Shown: positions 47,035 to 56,361, numbered from the stretch's first letter. The stretch is 64,000 bases of DNA from Alcanivorax sp. (GCF_002733835.1 NZ_NVWY01000003.1:62001-126000); one strand, 5' to 3'. The notes: generated from the sequence alone by a model not told the origin. A program made the numbers and translations.

Positions 47035-48006
47035 ATGCGTTTTCTCTTTATGGCATTACTGGCCAGCCTGTTGCTGGCCTGCGACAAAAACACCAGTGAC
47101 GACGCCGGGTCTGCACCTCGACCAGTCAGTGACGGCGCCCTGACAGAGATTCCCGCTGCACAGTGGCAACAACAGGCTGACGAGCGTTTCACGACCACTG
47201 CAACAGCCTGGCAACAGACACTAACCCGGTTCGAGCAAAGCCCGAACGAGGAAAACCTGACCGCACTGCGCGACGCCCTGGCGCAGTGGTACCAGAGCTT
47301 TGCCAGCCAGTATCTGTTGCTGGCCAGCCGTGCCTGCCAGCAGGACGGGAGCGCTAACCGGCAGGCGACCCTGGCCCGGCTGGACAGCTGGCCGCTATAC
47401 CCCGGCTATCTGGATGCCCTGCCCGAGTGGCCGGAATCCGGGCTGATCAGTGATCCCTATCTGGAGCTGACCCGCCAGAACCTGCGCCGCCAACACGGCG
47501 CCACCGACCCGGCGGAAGCCAGCCTCGGTTTTGCCGCCCTGAGCGTGGTACTCAACGGCACCACCGAAAGCCCCAAAGCGCTGGCAGCGTTCACCGGTGA
47601 AGAAGGCATTCCCGCCCGGCGGCGCCAGTACCTGAAACTGGCCGGCGAACAACTGCTGGCCGACCATCAGCAGCTGTTGCTGAACCGCCCCCTGAACGGG
47701 CTGGCACTGCAATGCGGCCTGATGCAGACCCTGGCGCACTGGCAACAACTGCACGACCTGACCAGCGAACAGGAAGACGGGCTGCTGGTCCCCGCTCTCA
47801 GCCTCGCCGTTAATGAAACCGCGTTGCTCGATGCAGTGCAGGCCATGGATCCCGCTGTTATAGCCCGCTGGGACCAGATCAACCCGGGCATCGCCGGCTC
47901 AATCAAGCAAAGCGAAGAGAAAGGCTGGGCCCCGATTAAAGCCTGGCTTACCACAGTCAGCATCACCCGCCAGATGCCTGACGCCGGCAAGGGCAGCCCG
48001 AATTAA
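47035..48006 (+). CDS. Lipoprotein, possibly imelysin-like
   Basis: 323 residues from ATG 47035. Lipobox LLLAC (about 12-16). The mature part is helical and Gln/Leu-rich. Its size and the segments ALRDALAQWYQSFASQYLL and SLGFAALSVVLNG recall imelysin/M75 proteins, but the HxxE metal motif expected at the second segment is missing. So either a degenerate imelysin or another helical lipoprotein. Co-transcribed with the HAD gene. Confidence 0.55.
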   Translation: MRFLFMALLASLLLACDKNTSDDAGSAPRPVSDGALTEIPAAQWQQQADERFTTTATAWQQTLTRFEQSPNEENLTALRDALAQWYQSFASQYLLLASRACQQDGSANRQATLARLDSWPLYPGYLDALPEWPESGLISDPYLELTRQNLRRQHGATDPAEASLGFAALSVVLNGTTESPKALAAFTGEEGIPARRRQYLKLAGEQLLADHQQLLLNRPLNGLALQCGLMQTLAHWQQLHDLTSEQEDGLLVPALSLAVNETALLDAVQAMDPAVIARWDQINPGIAGSIKQSEEKGWAPIKAWLTTVSITRQMPDAGKGSPN

Positions 48007-48095
48007 GGCGTAATTCGACATTATTCGGCTGAAGATCTTGCGCGGGTAACATCGCCCCAAGAAGGCGGGCGAGCCGGGCCATACGGTAAACACAA

Positions 48096-48131
48096 AAAAG
48101 CCCCGCCGGGCTCTCACCCGGCGGGGCTTTT
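48096..48131. terminator. Strong bidirectional terminator
   Basis: Perfect 15-bp stem AAAAGCCCCGCCGGG with a six-base loop and flanking A/T runs, between the convergent lipoprotein and barrel genes. Confidence 0.94.
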
Positions 48132-48162
48132 ACCTTCCAGACAGACTGTCCGGGAACGGAGC

Positions 48163-48762
48163 TTAGAAGTTGTAGCGGCCGAACACGCCATAGGTGTCAC
48201 GATCGCCACCAACAATGACGCGTGCACCCAGGTCAACCGCCTGGCTTACCTTGAACAGGCCCTGGCCGTAAACGCCCAGGTCATCATCATAGAGATCCTG
48301 ATACGCCAGACCACCGGACAGTTCCAGCTTGTCGGTAGTGGCATGACGCACACCACCACGCACTTCGAAACCGATCTCATCGTCGTTGTTGCCCGGATCA
48401 TAATCACGATCATCATAAATAATGTCGGCGCTGGTCACGAAGTCCAGACCACGCTGCAACGGAGTGTGGAAGCCCACACCACCAGAAATCTGGCTACCGT
48501 CGAGATCACCATTGCGACCATAGTCGCCATCAAAGAAACCCAGGCTACCACGCAGGAACAAGTGCTCATCCAGCGCGAAGGAGCCTTCCGCACTCAGCGC
48601 GTCCACGTCCACATCGTTATCCAGGTCCCAGCGATCATAGGCCAACTGGCCGTAGCTGTAGGAAAAACCGTTATCACGGACGGCGGAAGTTTGTTGCGCC
48701 GCCATGGCCGGGGCAGAAACTGCCAGAGCAATACCTGACACAAGCAATGTTTTCTTAAACAT
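48163..48762 (-). CDS. Small outer-membrane beta-barrel protein
   Basis: 199 residues. Signal peptide 1-21 (APAMAAQQ); about 178 mature residues with eight alternating strands. Asp-rich turns (DLDNDVDVD, YDDRDYDPGNNDDE) and the terminal GRYNF with C-terminal Phe mark a barrel. OmpX/OmpA-barrel size; the acidic loops might bind Ca2+ or metal. No named family recognised. Confidence 0.75.
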   Translation of the reverse strand: MFKKTLLVSGIALAVSAPAMAAQQTSAVRDNGFSYSYGQLAYDRWDLDNDVDVDALSAEGSFALDEHLFLRGSLGFFDGDYGRNGDLDGSQISGGVGFHTPLQRGLDFVTSADIIYDDRDYDPGNNDDEIGFEVRGGVRHATTDKLELSGGLAYQDLYDDDLGVYGQGLFKVSQAVDLGARVIVGGDRDTYGVFGRYNF

Positions 48763-48907
48763 AAATCGTCCTCACTGATATCGAAAAATTCGGCATCCAA
48801 GATGGCCACACTATGTGGTCTTATTGAGCGGTTTGCGTTGTTATGGTTCCGCCTTTATGACGTTTTTATAAAAATTTTCAATGTAACCAGCAATTTATAG
48901 CATGTCG

Positions 48908-48938
48908 TTGACCTTGGGGTTACCCACAGGTTCACAAT
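48908..48938 (+). promoter_or_regulatory. MerR/CueR-type promoter of the copper ATPase unit
   Basis: -35 TTGACC (48908-48913), a 19-base spacer containing the dyad ACCTTGGGG...CAGGT, and -10 CACAAT (48933-48938). The long spacer with central dyad is the mark of MerR-family activation. ATPase start is 48 bases further. Confidence 0.8.
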
Positions 48939-48986
48939 ACAAACTGACATCACCTTCTGGCATCACACCGCGTCACAGGAGCCACC

Positions 48987-51491
48987 ATGCCAATGCCAAC
49001 ACGGACACAGACCCTGCCTGTCAGTGGCGCCACCTGCAAGGGATGCAGCCGCACCATCAACGCGGCACTGGAACAGATTACCGGTGTAGAAAGCGTGACC
49101 GTGGATCTGCATGCCCAGCAGGTCACCGTGACAGGAACCGCCTCCAGAAGCGCTCTTCTGGACGCACTGGTACAGGCGGGTTACGGCACCGACGACGATC
49201 AGCATGATCAGGACGCACACTGTCGCGATAAACCGGAAAAGGCCGCTGTTACCCCCGCCCAATCGGTGCGACTCAGCATCAGCGGCGCCACCTGCGCCTC
49301 CTGTGTGCGCACCATTGAAAATGCCCTGCGCAACACACCCGGTGTCGACAAGGCCGACATGAATTTTGCCGATCGCACCGTTCAGGTCAGCGGCACCGCC
49401 AGCACCGAGACGCTGATCAGCGCGGTAACCGATGCCGGTTATGGCGCCGAGCTGCTGGATAACAGCGCAGATCAGCAGGAACAGCAGGAGGCCCGCGAAC
49501 AGGCCCACTACCACACCCTTCTTCGCCACATGGGGCTCGGGCTTGGCCTGGGTGTCCCGTTGATGGCCTGGGGCTTGCTGGGCGGCGACATGATGGTCCG
49601 CGCCGGGCAAACCAGTCAGTGGATCTGGCTGGCTATCGGCCTGCTTACTCTGGCGGTGCTGGCCACCGCCGGCCGCCACTTTTTTGTCGGCGCCTGGAAG
49701 GCATTTCGAAACCACAACGCCAACATGGACACCCTGATCGCACTGGGCACCGGTGCGGCCTGGCTCTATTCCATGGTGGTCGTCCTGTTGCCCGGCGCCC
49801 TGCCGGAAGCGGCCCGGCATGTGTATTTCGAAGCCAGCGCCATGATCATCGGCCTGATCAATCTCGGCCAGGCACTGGAAGTGCGCGCCCGCGGCAAAAC
49901 CAGCGCTGCGGTGAAACGGCTGCTGGATCTGGGTGCCAAAACCGCGCGGGTGGTCCGCGATGGCGAAGAGCGGGACATCCCCGTGGAGCAAGTTCAGACC
50001 GGCGATATTCTCCGGGTTCGGCCCGGTGAAAAAATCGCCGTGGACGGCACGGTGAAAGAAGGCGAAAGCCGCATCGATGAATCCATGCTCACCGGCGAAC
50101 CCATGCCCGTCAGTAAAAGTGAAGGCGACAACGTCAGCGCCGGCACACTCAATGAAGGTGGCTCCTTGCTCTACACCGCCACCGCCGTGGGCAAAGACAC
50201 CGCCCTTTCACAAATCGTCACGCTGGTAAAAAAAGCCCAGGGTAGCAAGCCCCCGATCGGCCGCCTCGCCGATCAGGTATCGGCGGTGTTTGTCCCCACC
50301 ATCATGCTGATCGCCATCGCCGCCGCGCTGGTGTGGTTCAATGTGGGCCCGGAACCGCGCCTGACACACATGCTGATCAGCGCCACCACCGTGCTAATCA
50401 TCGCCTGCCCCTGTGCGCTGGGCCTGGCCACACCCATGTCCGTAATGGTGGGTGTCGGCAAGGCGGCAGAATACGGCATCCTGATTCGTCAGGGGGAAGC
50501 CCTGCAAACCAGCAGCCAGCTGGACACCATCGTTCTCGACAAGACCGGCACCATCACCGAAGGCAAACCTGCCGTCACCGATATCATCTGCGCAGAGGGG
50601 CAACAGGAAGATACCGTGCTCAAACTTGCGGCCAGCCTGGAAAGCGGTTCGGAACATCCGCTGGCCACAGCGATTCTCAACGAGAGCAAACAGCGAGAAG
50701 TATCGCTGGACGACGTCACTCAATTTCAGGCCCTGAACGGCAAGGGAGTCACTGCCACCCTCAATGGCAAGGCGTATCGACTGGGCAATCGGCGCTGGTT
50801 GGAGAATGAAGGGGTGAACATCAACCTCGACAGCACGCCCCTCACCGACAAGGGCGCCACGCCGCTGTTCTTGTCGGAGCATAAAACCCTGCTCGGCATC
50901 ATCGGTGTCGCGGATCGTATTAAAGACGACTCCAAAGCCGCTATCACCCGGCTTAAGGAACAGGGACTAAAGGTCATCATGATTACCGGCGACATTGCCG
51001 CCAGCGCCAACGCCATTGCCGAACAAGCCGGCGTGGATGAGGTGATGGCGGAAGTGCTGCCGGAAGACAAGGCCAAAAAAGTGCAGGCCCTGCAGGGCGA
51101 AGGCCGCAACGTAGCCATGGTCGGCGATGGCATCAACGATGCCCCGGCCCTGGCCCAGGCGGATGTGGGCTTTGCCATTGGCACCGGCACCGACGTGGCC
51201 ATCGAATCCGCAGCCATCACCCTGATGGGGGGCTCACTGCATGGCGTGGCCGATGCCATGGCGATCTCGTCAGCCACGGTACGCAATATCAAACAGAACC
51301 TGTTTGGCGCCTTTGTCTATAACAGCCTGGGCGTGCCCGTGGCGGCCGGCATACTCTACCCCCTCACCGGCAGCTTGCTCAGCCCGGTGATCGCCGGGGC
51401 CGCCATGTCGCTAAGCTCCGTCACCGTGGTCACCAACGCCAACCGGTTGCGGTTTTTCAAACCCAAACACACGAACGGGACGCCCCCATGA
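48987..51491 (+). CDS. cueA: Copper-translocating P1B-type ATPase
   Basis: 834 residues (called CopA in E. coli, CueA in Pseudomonas). Two N-terminal heavy-metal domains (about 5-70 and 90-150), each with GATCxxC where most have GMTCxxC. Transmembrane ion site C474-P-C476, phosphorylated Asp518 in DKTGT, SEHPLA nucleotide motif, and later-helix motifs [11 protein letters not shown] and MSLSS that specify Cu(I)/Ag(I). It exports Cu(I) from the cytoplasm. Good ribosome site (AGGAG). The end overlaps the methyltransferase start by 4 bases. Confidence 0.95.
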   Translation: MPMPTRTQTLPVSGATCKGCSRTINAALEQITGVESVTVDLHAQQVTVTGTASRSALLDALVQAGYGTDDDQHDQDAHCRDKPEKAAVTPAQSVRLSISGATCASCVRTIENALRNTPGVDKADMNFADRTVQVSGTASTETLISAVTDAGYGAELLDNSADQQEQQEAREQAHYHTLLRHMGLGLGLGVPLMAWGLLGGDMMVRAGQTSQWIWLAIGLLTLAVLATAGRHFFVGAWKAFRNHNANMDTLIALGTGAAWLYSMVVVLLPGALPEAARHVYFEASAMIIGLINLGQALEVRARGKTSAAVKRLLDLGAKTARVVRDGEERDIPVEQVQTGDILRVRPGEKIAVDGTVKEGESRIDESMLTGEPMPVSKSEGDNVSAGTLNEGGSLLYTATAVGKDTALSQIVTLVKKAQGSKPPIGRLADQVSAVFVPTIMLIAIAAALVWFNVGPEPRLTHMLISATTVLIIACPCALGLATPMSVMVGVGKAAEYGILIRQGEALQTSSQLDTIVLDKTGTITEGKPAVTDIICAEGQQEDTVLKLAASLESGSEHPLATAILNESKQREVSLDDVTQFQALNGKGVTATLNGKAYRLGNRRWLENEGVNINLDSTPLTDKGATPLFLSEHKTLLGIIGVADRIKDDSKAAITRLKEQGLKVIMITGDIAASANAIAEQAGVDEVMAEVLPEDKAKKVQALQGEGRNVAMVGDGINDAPALAQADVGFAIGTGTDVAIESAAITLMGGSLHGVADAMAISSATVRNIKQNLFGAFVYNSLGVPVAAGILYPLTGSLLSPVIAGAAMSLSSVTVVTNANRLRFFKPKHTNGTPP

Positions 51492-52141
51492 CGCCGGAAC
51501 AACTTGCCGCCCAACTACGCCACCCCAACGGCGAGGAAGGCAACACAGTCGCAGACAACATGGATGACCGTAACAGTCCGGTGATTCTCGCCGCCTATGC
51601 GGCATTGGCCCCCGCCGACGGGGACCGGATTCTGGAAATTGGTCCCGGTGGAGCCGGCCACCTTCCCGGCCTGCTGGCGCAGGCGGATAATCTGCACTAC
51701 ACCGGACTGGATGCTTCCCGCGACATGGTGCTGCGCGCCCGGGAACGTTACCTGGGCGAAACCCGCGCCGCCTTTATCCACGGCGCGCTCACCGACGCGC
51801 CCCTGGCGCCCGCCTCCATGGACCGCATCGTTGCGGTGAACGTGGTGTATTTCTGGCAACCGCTCGCACCGGCCCTGCACGCCTTGTTCCTGCTGCTGCG
51901 CCCCGGCGGCACCCTGGTGCTGGGCCTGCGTGATCACAACAGCATGGCCAGCCTGCCCGTATTCCAGCATGGCTTTTCCACCTACCACGGACCAGAGCTG
52001 CAGCACGCCCTGGAACAAGCCGGGTTTATCGACACCACGCTGGCCACCTTCGCGGAAGACAGCGTCAATGTACTCGGCGACACCATGCACAAGCAGTCCG
52101 TCATACTCACCGCCCACAAACCCCGGGAGGCGACACCATGA
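51488..52141 (+). CDS. Class I SAM-dependent methyltransferase in the copper operon
   Basis: 217 residues. SAM loop [16 protein letters not shown] (about 49-64), acidic loop GLDASRDMV, and [19 protein letters not shown] with a [13 protein letters not shown] strand give a complete UbiE-like fold. Coupled by ATGA overlaps to both the ATPase and the cupredoxin gene. The substrate is unknown; a link to copper is inferred only from the operon. Confidence 0.85.
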   Translation: MTPEQLAAQLRHPNGEEGNTVADNMDDRNSPVILAAYAALAPADGDRILEIGPGGAGHLPGLLAQADNLHYTGLDASRDMVLRARERYLGETRAAFIHGALTDAPLAPASMDRIVAVNVVYFWQPLAPALHALFLLLRPGGTLVLGLRDHNSMASLPVFQHGFSTYHGPELQHALEQAGFIDTTLATFAEDSVNVLGDTMHKQSVILTAHKPREATP

Positions 52142-52497
52142 ATATTCTCGTCAATCTGGCCGGCCTGATGTTGATGGCGCTGGTGGTCTGGTGGTTCTGG
52201 TTATCGCGGCGCAAAACCGCCGCACCGTCAGCCACCCACGAAGCCACCATTATTGTCGAAGACGGGGTCTATACTCCGGCATCGATTCGCGCCAACGCCG
52301 GCGAATCGCTAACCCTGCATTTCGAACGGCGCGATCCATCACCCTGCGCGGAGCAAGTAATATTTCAGGGGCTCGACACCAGTGAATTTCTGGAAACAGG
52401 CAAAACCACCACGCTGACACTGAATAATCTGCCGGCGGGAACGTACCGATTCACCTGCCAAATGCAGATGTACCAAGGCACACTGATAGTAGACTGA
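52138..52497 (+). CDS. Membrane-anchored cupredoxin-domain protein
   Basis: 119 residues. One N-terminal transmembrane helix (about 4-22) anchors a periplasmic cupredoxin domain. Candidate ligands are Cys in DPSPCAEQVIF and a Cys-Met-Met set in FTCQMQMYQG, a pattern seen in cupredoxins beside copper ATPases, unlike the His-Cys-His-Met of plastocyanin. Probably receives Cu(I) from the ATPase. The heptad VNTR starts 3 bases past its stop. Confidence 0.85.
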   Translation: MNILVNLAGLMLMALVVWWFWLSRRKTAAPSATHEATIIVEDGVYTPASIRANAGESLTLHFERRDPSPCAEQVIFQGLDTSEFLETGKTTTLTLNNLPAGTYRFTCQMQMYQGTLIVD

Positions 52498-52499
52498 CC

Positions 52500-52548
52500 G
52501 CAACACGCAACACGCAACACGCAACACGCAACACGCAACACGCAACAC
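52500..52548 (+). repeat. Seven perfect tandem copies of the 7-mer GCAACAC
   Basis: An uninterrupted 49-bp array between the cupredoxin stop and the DUF411 gene, 23 bases before that start codon. The purest array of the heptad family, so the most likely to vary in copy number. Confidence 0.95.
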
Positions 52549-52571
52549 GCAAACAATGATGAGGACTTGCC

Positions 52572-53066
52572 GTGAAAAAAATACTGGTTGTTTTAACTAC
52601 CCTGTTGATGGCTGCCTGTGGCGAAGAAGCGACGGCACCGGCAGAACCCCCCTCTGCCGGCCAACCGGCCGCACAGGTAGCAGCCACTGACAAGGTGCTG
52701 GAAGTGTATAAATCCCCCACCTGTGGCTGCTGCGGCGCCTGGGTGGAACACATGGAAGCTAACGGCTACGCGGTCAACGTGCATGAGCAACAGAACCTGC
52801 AATCCATCAAGGAAAAAGCCGGCATTCTGCCCGGCCAGGGCTCCTGCCATACCGCCTTTATCGACGGCTACGCCATTGAAGGGCACGTGCCTGCAGCCGA
52901 TGTGGACCGCCTGCTGGAAGAACGCCCCGAAGGCAAAGGCCTCACCGTCCCCGGCATGCCGGTGGGCTCACCCGGCATGGAAATGGGCGACCGCAAAGAC
53001 GCCTACGACGTGCTGTTGTTTGATGAAAACGGCACCGAGGTGTTCAGCCACCATCCGGGGAATTAA
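52572..53066 (+). CDS. DUF411 family periplasmic metal-binding lipoprotein
   Basis: 164 residues. Lipobox MAAC (about 13-16), an Ala/Pro-rich linker, then the DUF411 domain with YKSPTCGCCGAWVEHMEANG and a second Cys in GSCHTAFIDGYAIEGHVPA. The CxCC site and distal CH are likely copper ligands. DUF411 proteins accompany copper and silver resistance genes (for example CopI-like). Met-rich end PGMPVGSPGMEMG. Confidence 0.88.
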   Translation: MKKILVVLTTLLMAACGEEATAPAEPPSAGQPAAQVAATDKVLEVYKSPTCGCCGAWVEHMEANGYAVNVHEQQNLQSIKEKAGILPGQGSCHTAFIDGYAIEGHVPAADVDRLLEERPEGKGLTVPGMPVGSPGMEMGDRKDAYDVLLFDENGTEVFSHHPGN

Positions 53067-53071
53067 GGAAC

Positions 53072-53207
53072 CTCTAGCTGCGAGCTACCAGCTTCGAGTC
53101 GCGGGAGGGTCTAGCTATAAAGCCTGGGCCCTGCCCGCGACCCAGAAGTGTTTAAGATCGTGCTGTTTTCACTCGTAGCTCAACGCTGGCAGCTCGAAGC
53201 TGCCCCC
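53072..53207. repeat. Heptad repeat inverted pair, GAGC/TAGC type
   Basis: Left units CTCTAGC, TGCGAGC, TACCAGC, TTCGAGT (53072-53099); right units TCGTAGC, TCAACGC, TGGCAGC, TCGAAGC (53173-53200). Between them is a further inverted repeat GTCGCGGG/CCCGCGAC (53098-53105 with 53134-53141). It follows the DUF411 stop by 5 bases. Confidence 0.75.
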
Positions 53208-53268
53208 TCTCTTCAACCTGTCATGGCAACCCTCTAAAGTGTCTGCTTTGCGTGTAACGAGATCCTGA

Positions 53269-53916
53269 ATGCTCCCTTTTTACGACTGGCTGTTGCTGGC
53301 CAGCATCTGTGCCCTGGGGGCCATGGCCCCCGGCATCAGCCTGGCGGTGGTGACCCGCCATACCCTACACGGAGGCCATCGGGCCGGCGCGATCGCAGGC
53401 GTGACCCACGCCCTGGGCATCGGCATCTGGGCGGCAGCCACCGTCACCGGCATGGCCATCCTGTTCCGTCGCTACCCGGTACTGGAGCAGCTTTTTTCCC
53501 TGGCCGGGGCCCTGTTCCTGTTATGGATGGCCTGGAAAAGCTGGCAGGCAGGCCGCGTGCCCCTGCCCCCCGCCGATTCAGGCGAGCGCAGCAACGTGCT
53601 TCATGGCGCCGCCCGGGATGGCTTTCTGGTGGCCTTCCTCAATCCCAAAGTCGCGCTGTTTTTTCTCGCTGTGTTCAGCCAGTTCCTGGAAGCAGACATG
53701 GCCCACGCTGCACGGGTCCAGATCGTACTCACCGCCATGTTCATCGATGGCGGCTGGTACATTCTGGTGGCCATCATGCTGGGGCGCAGCCGCTTGCTGC
53801 CCTGGTTACGTGAACACCACCATTGGGTGGAGCGCGCCACCGCCGTGCTACTGGTGATCATTTCTGCCAGCGTGGTCATCAACACCTTGACCCAGAACCG
53901 CTTGACCTTGGGGTAA
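53269..53916 (+). CDS. LysE/RhtB family exporter
   Basis: 215 residues with six helices. N-terminal ASICALGAMAPGISLAVVTRHTLHGGHRAG is the LysE-family motif, followed by GALFLLWMAWKSW and LVAFLNPKVALFFLAVFSQF. Family members export amino acids. Its place between two copper units suggests a linked export role, but that is inference. The stop codon lies inside the second CueR-type promoter. Confidence 0.88.
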   Translation: MLPFYDWLLLASICALGAMAPGISLAVVTRHTLHGGHRAGAIAGVTHALGIGIWAAATVTGMAILFRRYPVLEQLFSLAGALFLLWMAWKSWQAGRVPLPPADSGERSNVLHGAARDGFLVAFLNPKVALFFLAVFSQFLEADMAHAARVQIVLTAMFIDGGWYILVAIMLGRSRLLPWLREHHHWVERATAVLLVIISASVVINTLTQNRLTLG

Positions 53917-53932
53917 CCCCAGGGTCAATAAT
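53902..53932 (+). promoter_or_regulatory. MerR/CueR-type promoter of the copper oxidase unit
   Basis: -35 TTGACC (53902-53907), 19-base spacer with dyad CCTTGGGGTAACCCCAGGG, -10 AATAAT (53927-53932). Better than the copy at 48908. The next ATG is only 6 bases after the -10, so the transcript is probably leaderless. Confidence 0.85.
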
Positions 53933-53938
53933 GCGAGT

Positions 53939-54364
53939 ATGTCGAGTGTATTGAAAAGACAGAGCCGGGCGATTATCGCCACCTTACTCGCCGCCACCCT
54001 GATGGTGGTGAGCAGCTTGCTGTCTGCAAATACACTCACCATGGCCATGTCCACGGCTACCGACAGCCCCATGCCGCCCTCCTCCATGACACACTGTCAC
54101 CACTCTGCCGACACGGCCAATGGTGACATGACCGCCGGCCACGACATGACGCAGATGCAGATGCAGATGCAGATGCAGATGAACGGCTGCGAAGACAGCG
54201 ACAGCTGCCAGTGCATTACCCTGTGCCAGATCACCGCCGCCAGTGACGCTGCCTTTGTGGCGAATGCCTTTATCCCCTCGCCCCCCGGCACGGACTCCCT
54301 CATTACAACGATTCACGCCGGTATTCATCGCCTGCCGTTACGCCCACCGTCCCTGTCTGTTTGA
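53939..54364 (+). CDS. Small periplasmic Met/His/Cys-rich copper-locus protein (CopL-like)
   Basis: 141 residues. N-terminal signal (about 10-32). The mature part has HCHHSAD, a run of five Gln-Met dipeptides (about 72-81) encoded by a CAGATG hexamer repeat, and a Cys cluster CEDSDSCQCITLC. All are soft or borderline copper ligands. Position directly before copA parallels CopL of Xanthomonas, which is needed for copAB induction; homology is not shown. No ribosome site: the ATG lies where transcription should start. Confidence 0.72.
   Translation: MSSVLKRQSRAIIATLLAATLMVVSSLLSANTLTMAMSTATDSPMPPSSMTHCHHSADTANGDMTAGHDMTQMQMQMQMQMNGCEDSDSCQCITLCQITAASDAAFVANAFIPSPPGTDSLITTIHAGIHRLPLRPPSLSV
54152..54181 (+). 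repeat. Hexanucleotide repeat (CAGATG) x5
   Basis: Five perfect copies inside the CopL-like gene encoding (Gln-Met)5. A change of copy number keeps the frame and only alters the number of methionines. Confidence 0.95.
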
Positions 54365-54399
54365 GCTGATTTTTTTCTCAAACAAACAGGAGTATTCCA

Positions 54400-56361
54400 A
54401 TGAAAACGCAATCGCAGATTTCCCTGCCACGACGTCGTTTCGTGCAGGGCCTGGCACTGGGTGCCGCCGGGCTGGGGCTCGGACTCAACGCCCGTCAACT
54501 ACTGGCCAGCCAGGGCCACACCGGCGCCCCGATTCTCACCGGTGATACGTTTCACCTGACCCTGGGCGGCGTCGACGTCAATATCACCGGTAAAACCCGC
54601 CCGGCCACCACCATTAATGGCGGCATCCCCGGCCCCACCCTGCACTGGAATGAAGGTGACACCATCACCCTCAAGGTGACCAACCTGTTGCCTGAGACCA
54701 GCTCCATCCACTGGCACGGCATTCTTCTGCCCTTCCAGATGGACGGCGTACCCGGGCTCTCTTTCGATGGCATCGCCCCCGGTGAAACCTTCACCTATCG
54801 CTTCACCGTGAAACAAAGCGGCACTTACTGGTACCACAGCCATTCCGGCTTTCAGGAGCAAACCGGGATCTATGGCGCCATTGTCATTCATCCGCGCGCC
54901 CCTGACCCACACACAGCGGACCGTGACGAAGTGGTTTTACTCTCTGACTGGAGCGATGAAGACCCTGAGCATATTTACGCCACCCTGAAAAAGCTCAGCC
55001 ATTACTACAATTTCAATGAACGCACCGTATTCGACACGCTGAGTGACTTCCGCAACAAAGGGGTAATCGAAACGCTCAAGGACCGGCACATGTGGAACAC
55101 CATGCGCATGAGCCAGAGCGACCTGGCGGACGTGACCGGTTACACCTATACCTACCTGATGAATGGCCAGAGCCCCGCCAATAACTGGACCTGCCAATTC
55201 AAACCCGGCGAGCGCATCCGCCTGCGCTTTATCAACGCCAGCGCCATGACCTTCTTCGACATTCGCATTCCCGGCCTCGACATGACCGTGGTCGCCATGG
55301 ACGGCCAACCGGTAAAACCGGTGGATTTCCATGAATGCCGGCTGGGCGTGGCCGAAACCCTGGATGTGATCGTGGCCCCGAAAGCCGATCAGGCCTACAC
55401 CTTGTTCGCCCAGAGTATCGACCGCAGTGGCTTCGTACGCGGTACGCTAACACCGGATGCTGCCCTTTCCGCTGTGGTCCCTGAGATGGACGCGCCCCCG
55501 CCGCTGGGTCACACCGAAATGGGCATGGGCGCCATGGACCATCAATCGATGGACCATGGGAGCATGAATAAAAAGGCCATGGACAAGGACACCATGAACC
55601 ATGACCACATGCAGCATCACGGCATGGGCCATGGCGATATGACTAAGGGGGGTATGGCGCACCACGGCACCGCCCATGCCGACCCCGTTCCTTTTGCCGT
55701 CGACAGCAACAACCCGGACCTGCCACCGCGTGACAGCGCCATCGAACATCCCGCCAGTGAATTCGGCCCCGGCGTCGACATGCGCGCCATGGCGCCCGGC
55801 GACATGCTTTCCGATCCCGGTATTGGCCTGCGTGACCGGCCCTGGAAAGTGCTCACCTATGCCCACATGGAAACCCTCGGCAGCACTCCCGACAACCCCA
55901 TCGACAGTCTTCAACCGGACCGGGAAATCGTGCTGCACCTGACCGGCAACATGGACCGGTACATGTGGAGTTTTAACGGCATCAAGTTTGCCGATTCCGT
56001 GCCCCTGGAACTGTTCCACCACGAGCGTGTACGCATCACCCTGGTGAACGACACCATGATGACCCACCCCATCCACCTGCACGGCCTGTGGAGCGACCTG
56101 GAACTGGGGGACGGGAAACTGCTGCGCAAGCACACCATCACCGTCAAACCCGGCGAAAAACTCAGCTACCTGGTACGCGCCGATGCCCTTGGGCGCTGGG
56201 CCTATCACTGCCACCTGCTCTATCACATGGAAGCAGGCATGTTCCGGGAAGTGCGCGTGGTTGATGGCAGCACCAGCCCCGCCGCTGCGTCGACGCCTGA
56301 CACTCAGGCACAAGGCATGCACGGCACACATAACCAAGATCATGGAGGGCACCGCTCATGA
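54400..56361 (+). CDS. copA: Copper-resistance multicopper oxidase CopA/PcoA
   Basis: 653 residues. Twin-arginine signal PRRRFVQGLALGAAGLGLG for folded export. Type 2/3 copper ligands: HWHG, WYHSHSG, HPIHLHG and HCHLLYHMEAGM (type 1 Cys and Met). A Met/His-rich insert (about 365-425: repeated MDHxSM, MxHxxM) is the extra Cu(I)-binding region of CopA-type oxidases. Oxidises Cu(I) in the periplasm. The end overlaps copB by 4 bases. Confidence 0.95.
   Translation: MKTQSQISLPRRRFVQGLALGAAGLGLGLNARQLLASQGHTGAPILTGDTFHLTLGGVDVNITGKTRPATTINGGIPGPTLHWNEGDTITLKVTNLLPETSSIHWHGILLPFQMDGVPGLSFDGIAPGETFTYRFTVKQSGTYWYHSHSGFQEQTGIYGAIVIHPRAPDPHTADRDEVVLLSDWSDEDPEHIYATLKKLSHYYNFNERTVFDTLSDFRNKGVIETLKDRHMWNTMRMSQSDLADVTGYTYTYLMNGQSPANNWTCQFKPGERIRLRFINASAMTFFDIRIPGLDMTVVAMDGQPVKPVDFHECRLGVAETLDVIVAPKADQAYTLFAQSIDRSGFVRGTLTPDAALSAVVPEMDAPPPLGHTEMGMGAMDHQSMDHGSMNKKAMDKDTMNHDHMQHHGMGHGDMTKGGMAHHGTAHADPVPFAVDSNNPDLPPRDSAIEHPASEFGPGVDMRAMAPGDMLSDPGIGLRDRPWKVLTYAHMETLGSTPDNPIDSLQPDREIVLHLTGNMDRYMWSFNGIKFADSVPLELFHHERVRITLVNDTMMTHPIHLHGLWSDLELGDGKLLRKHTITVKPGEKLSYLVRADALGRWAYHCHLLYHMEAGMFREVRVVDGSTSPAAASTPDTQAQGMHGTHNQDHGGHRS

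Noticed and set aside
52500-52548. Possible CRISPR array
   Set aside because: Units are 7 bp with no spacers; no cas genes in the window.
55447-56352. 301-aa His/Val-rich antisense frame over copA
   Set aside because: Arises from the Met/His-rich codons of copA read backwards; no ribosome site.
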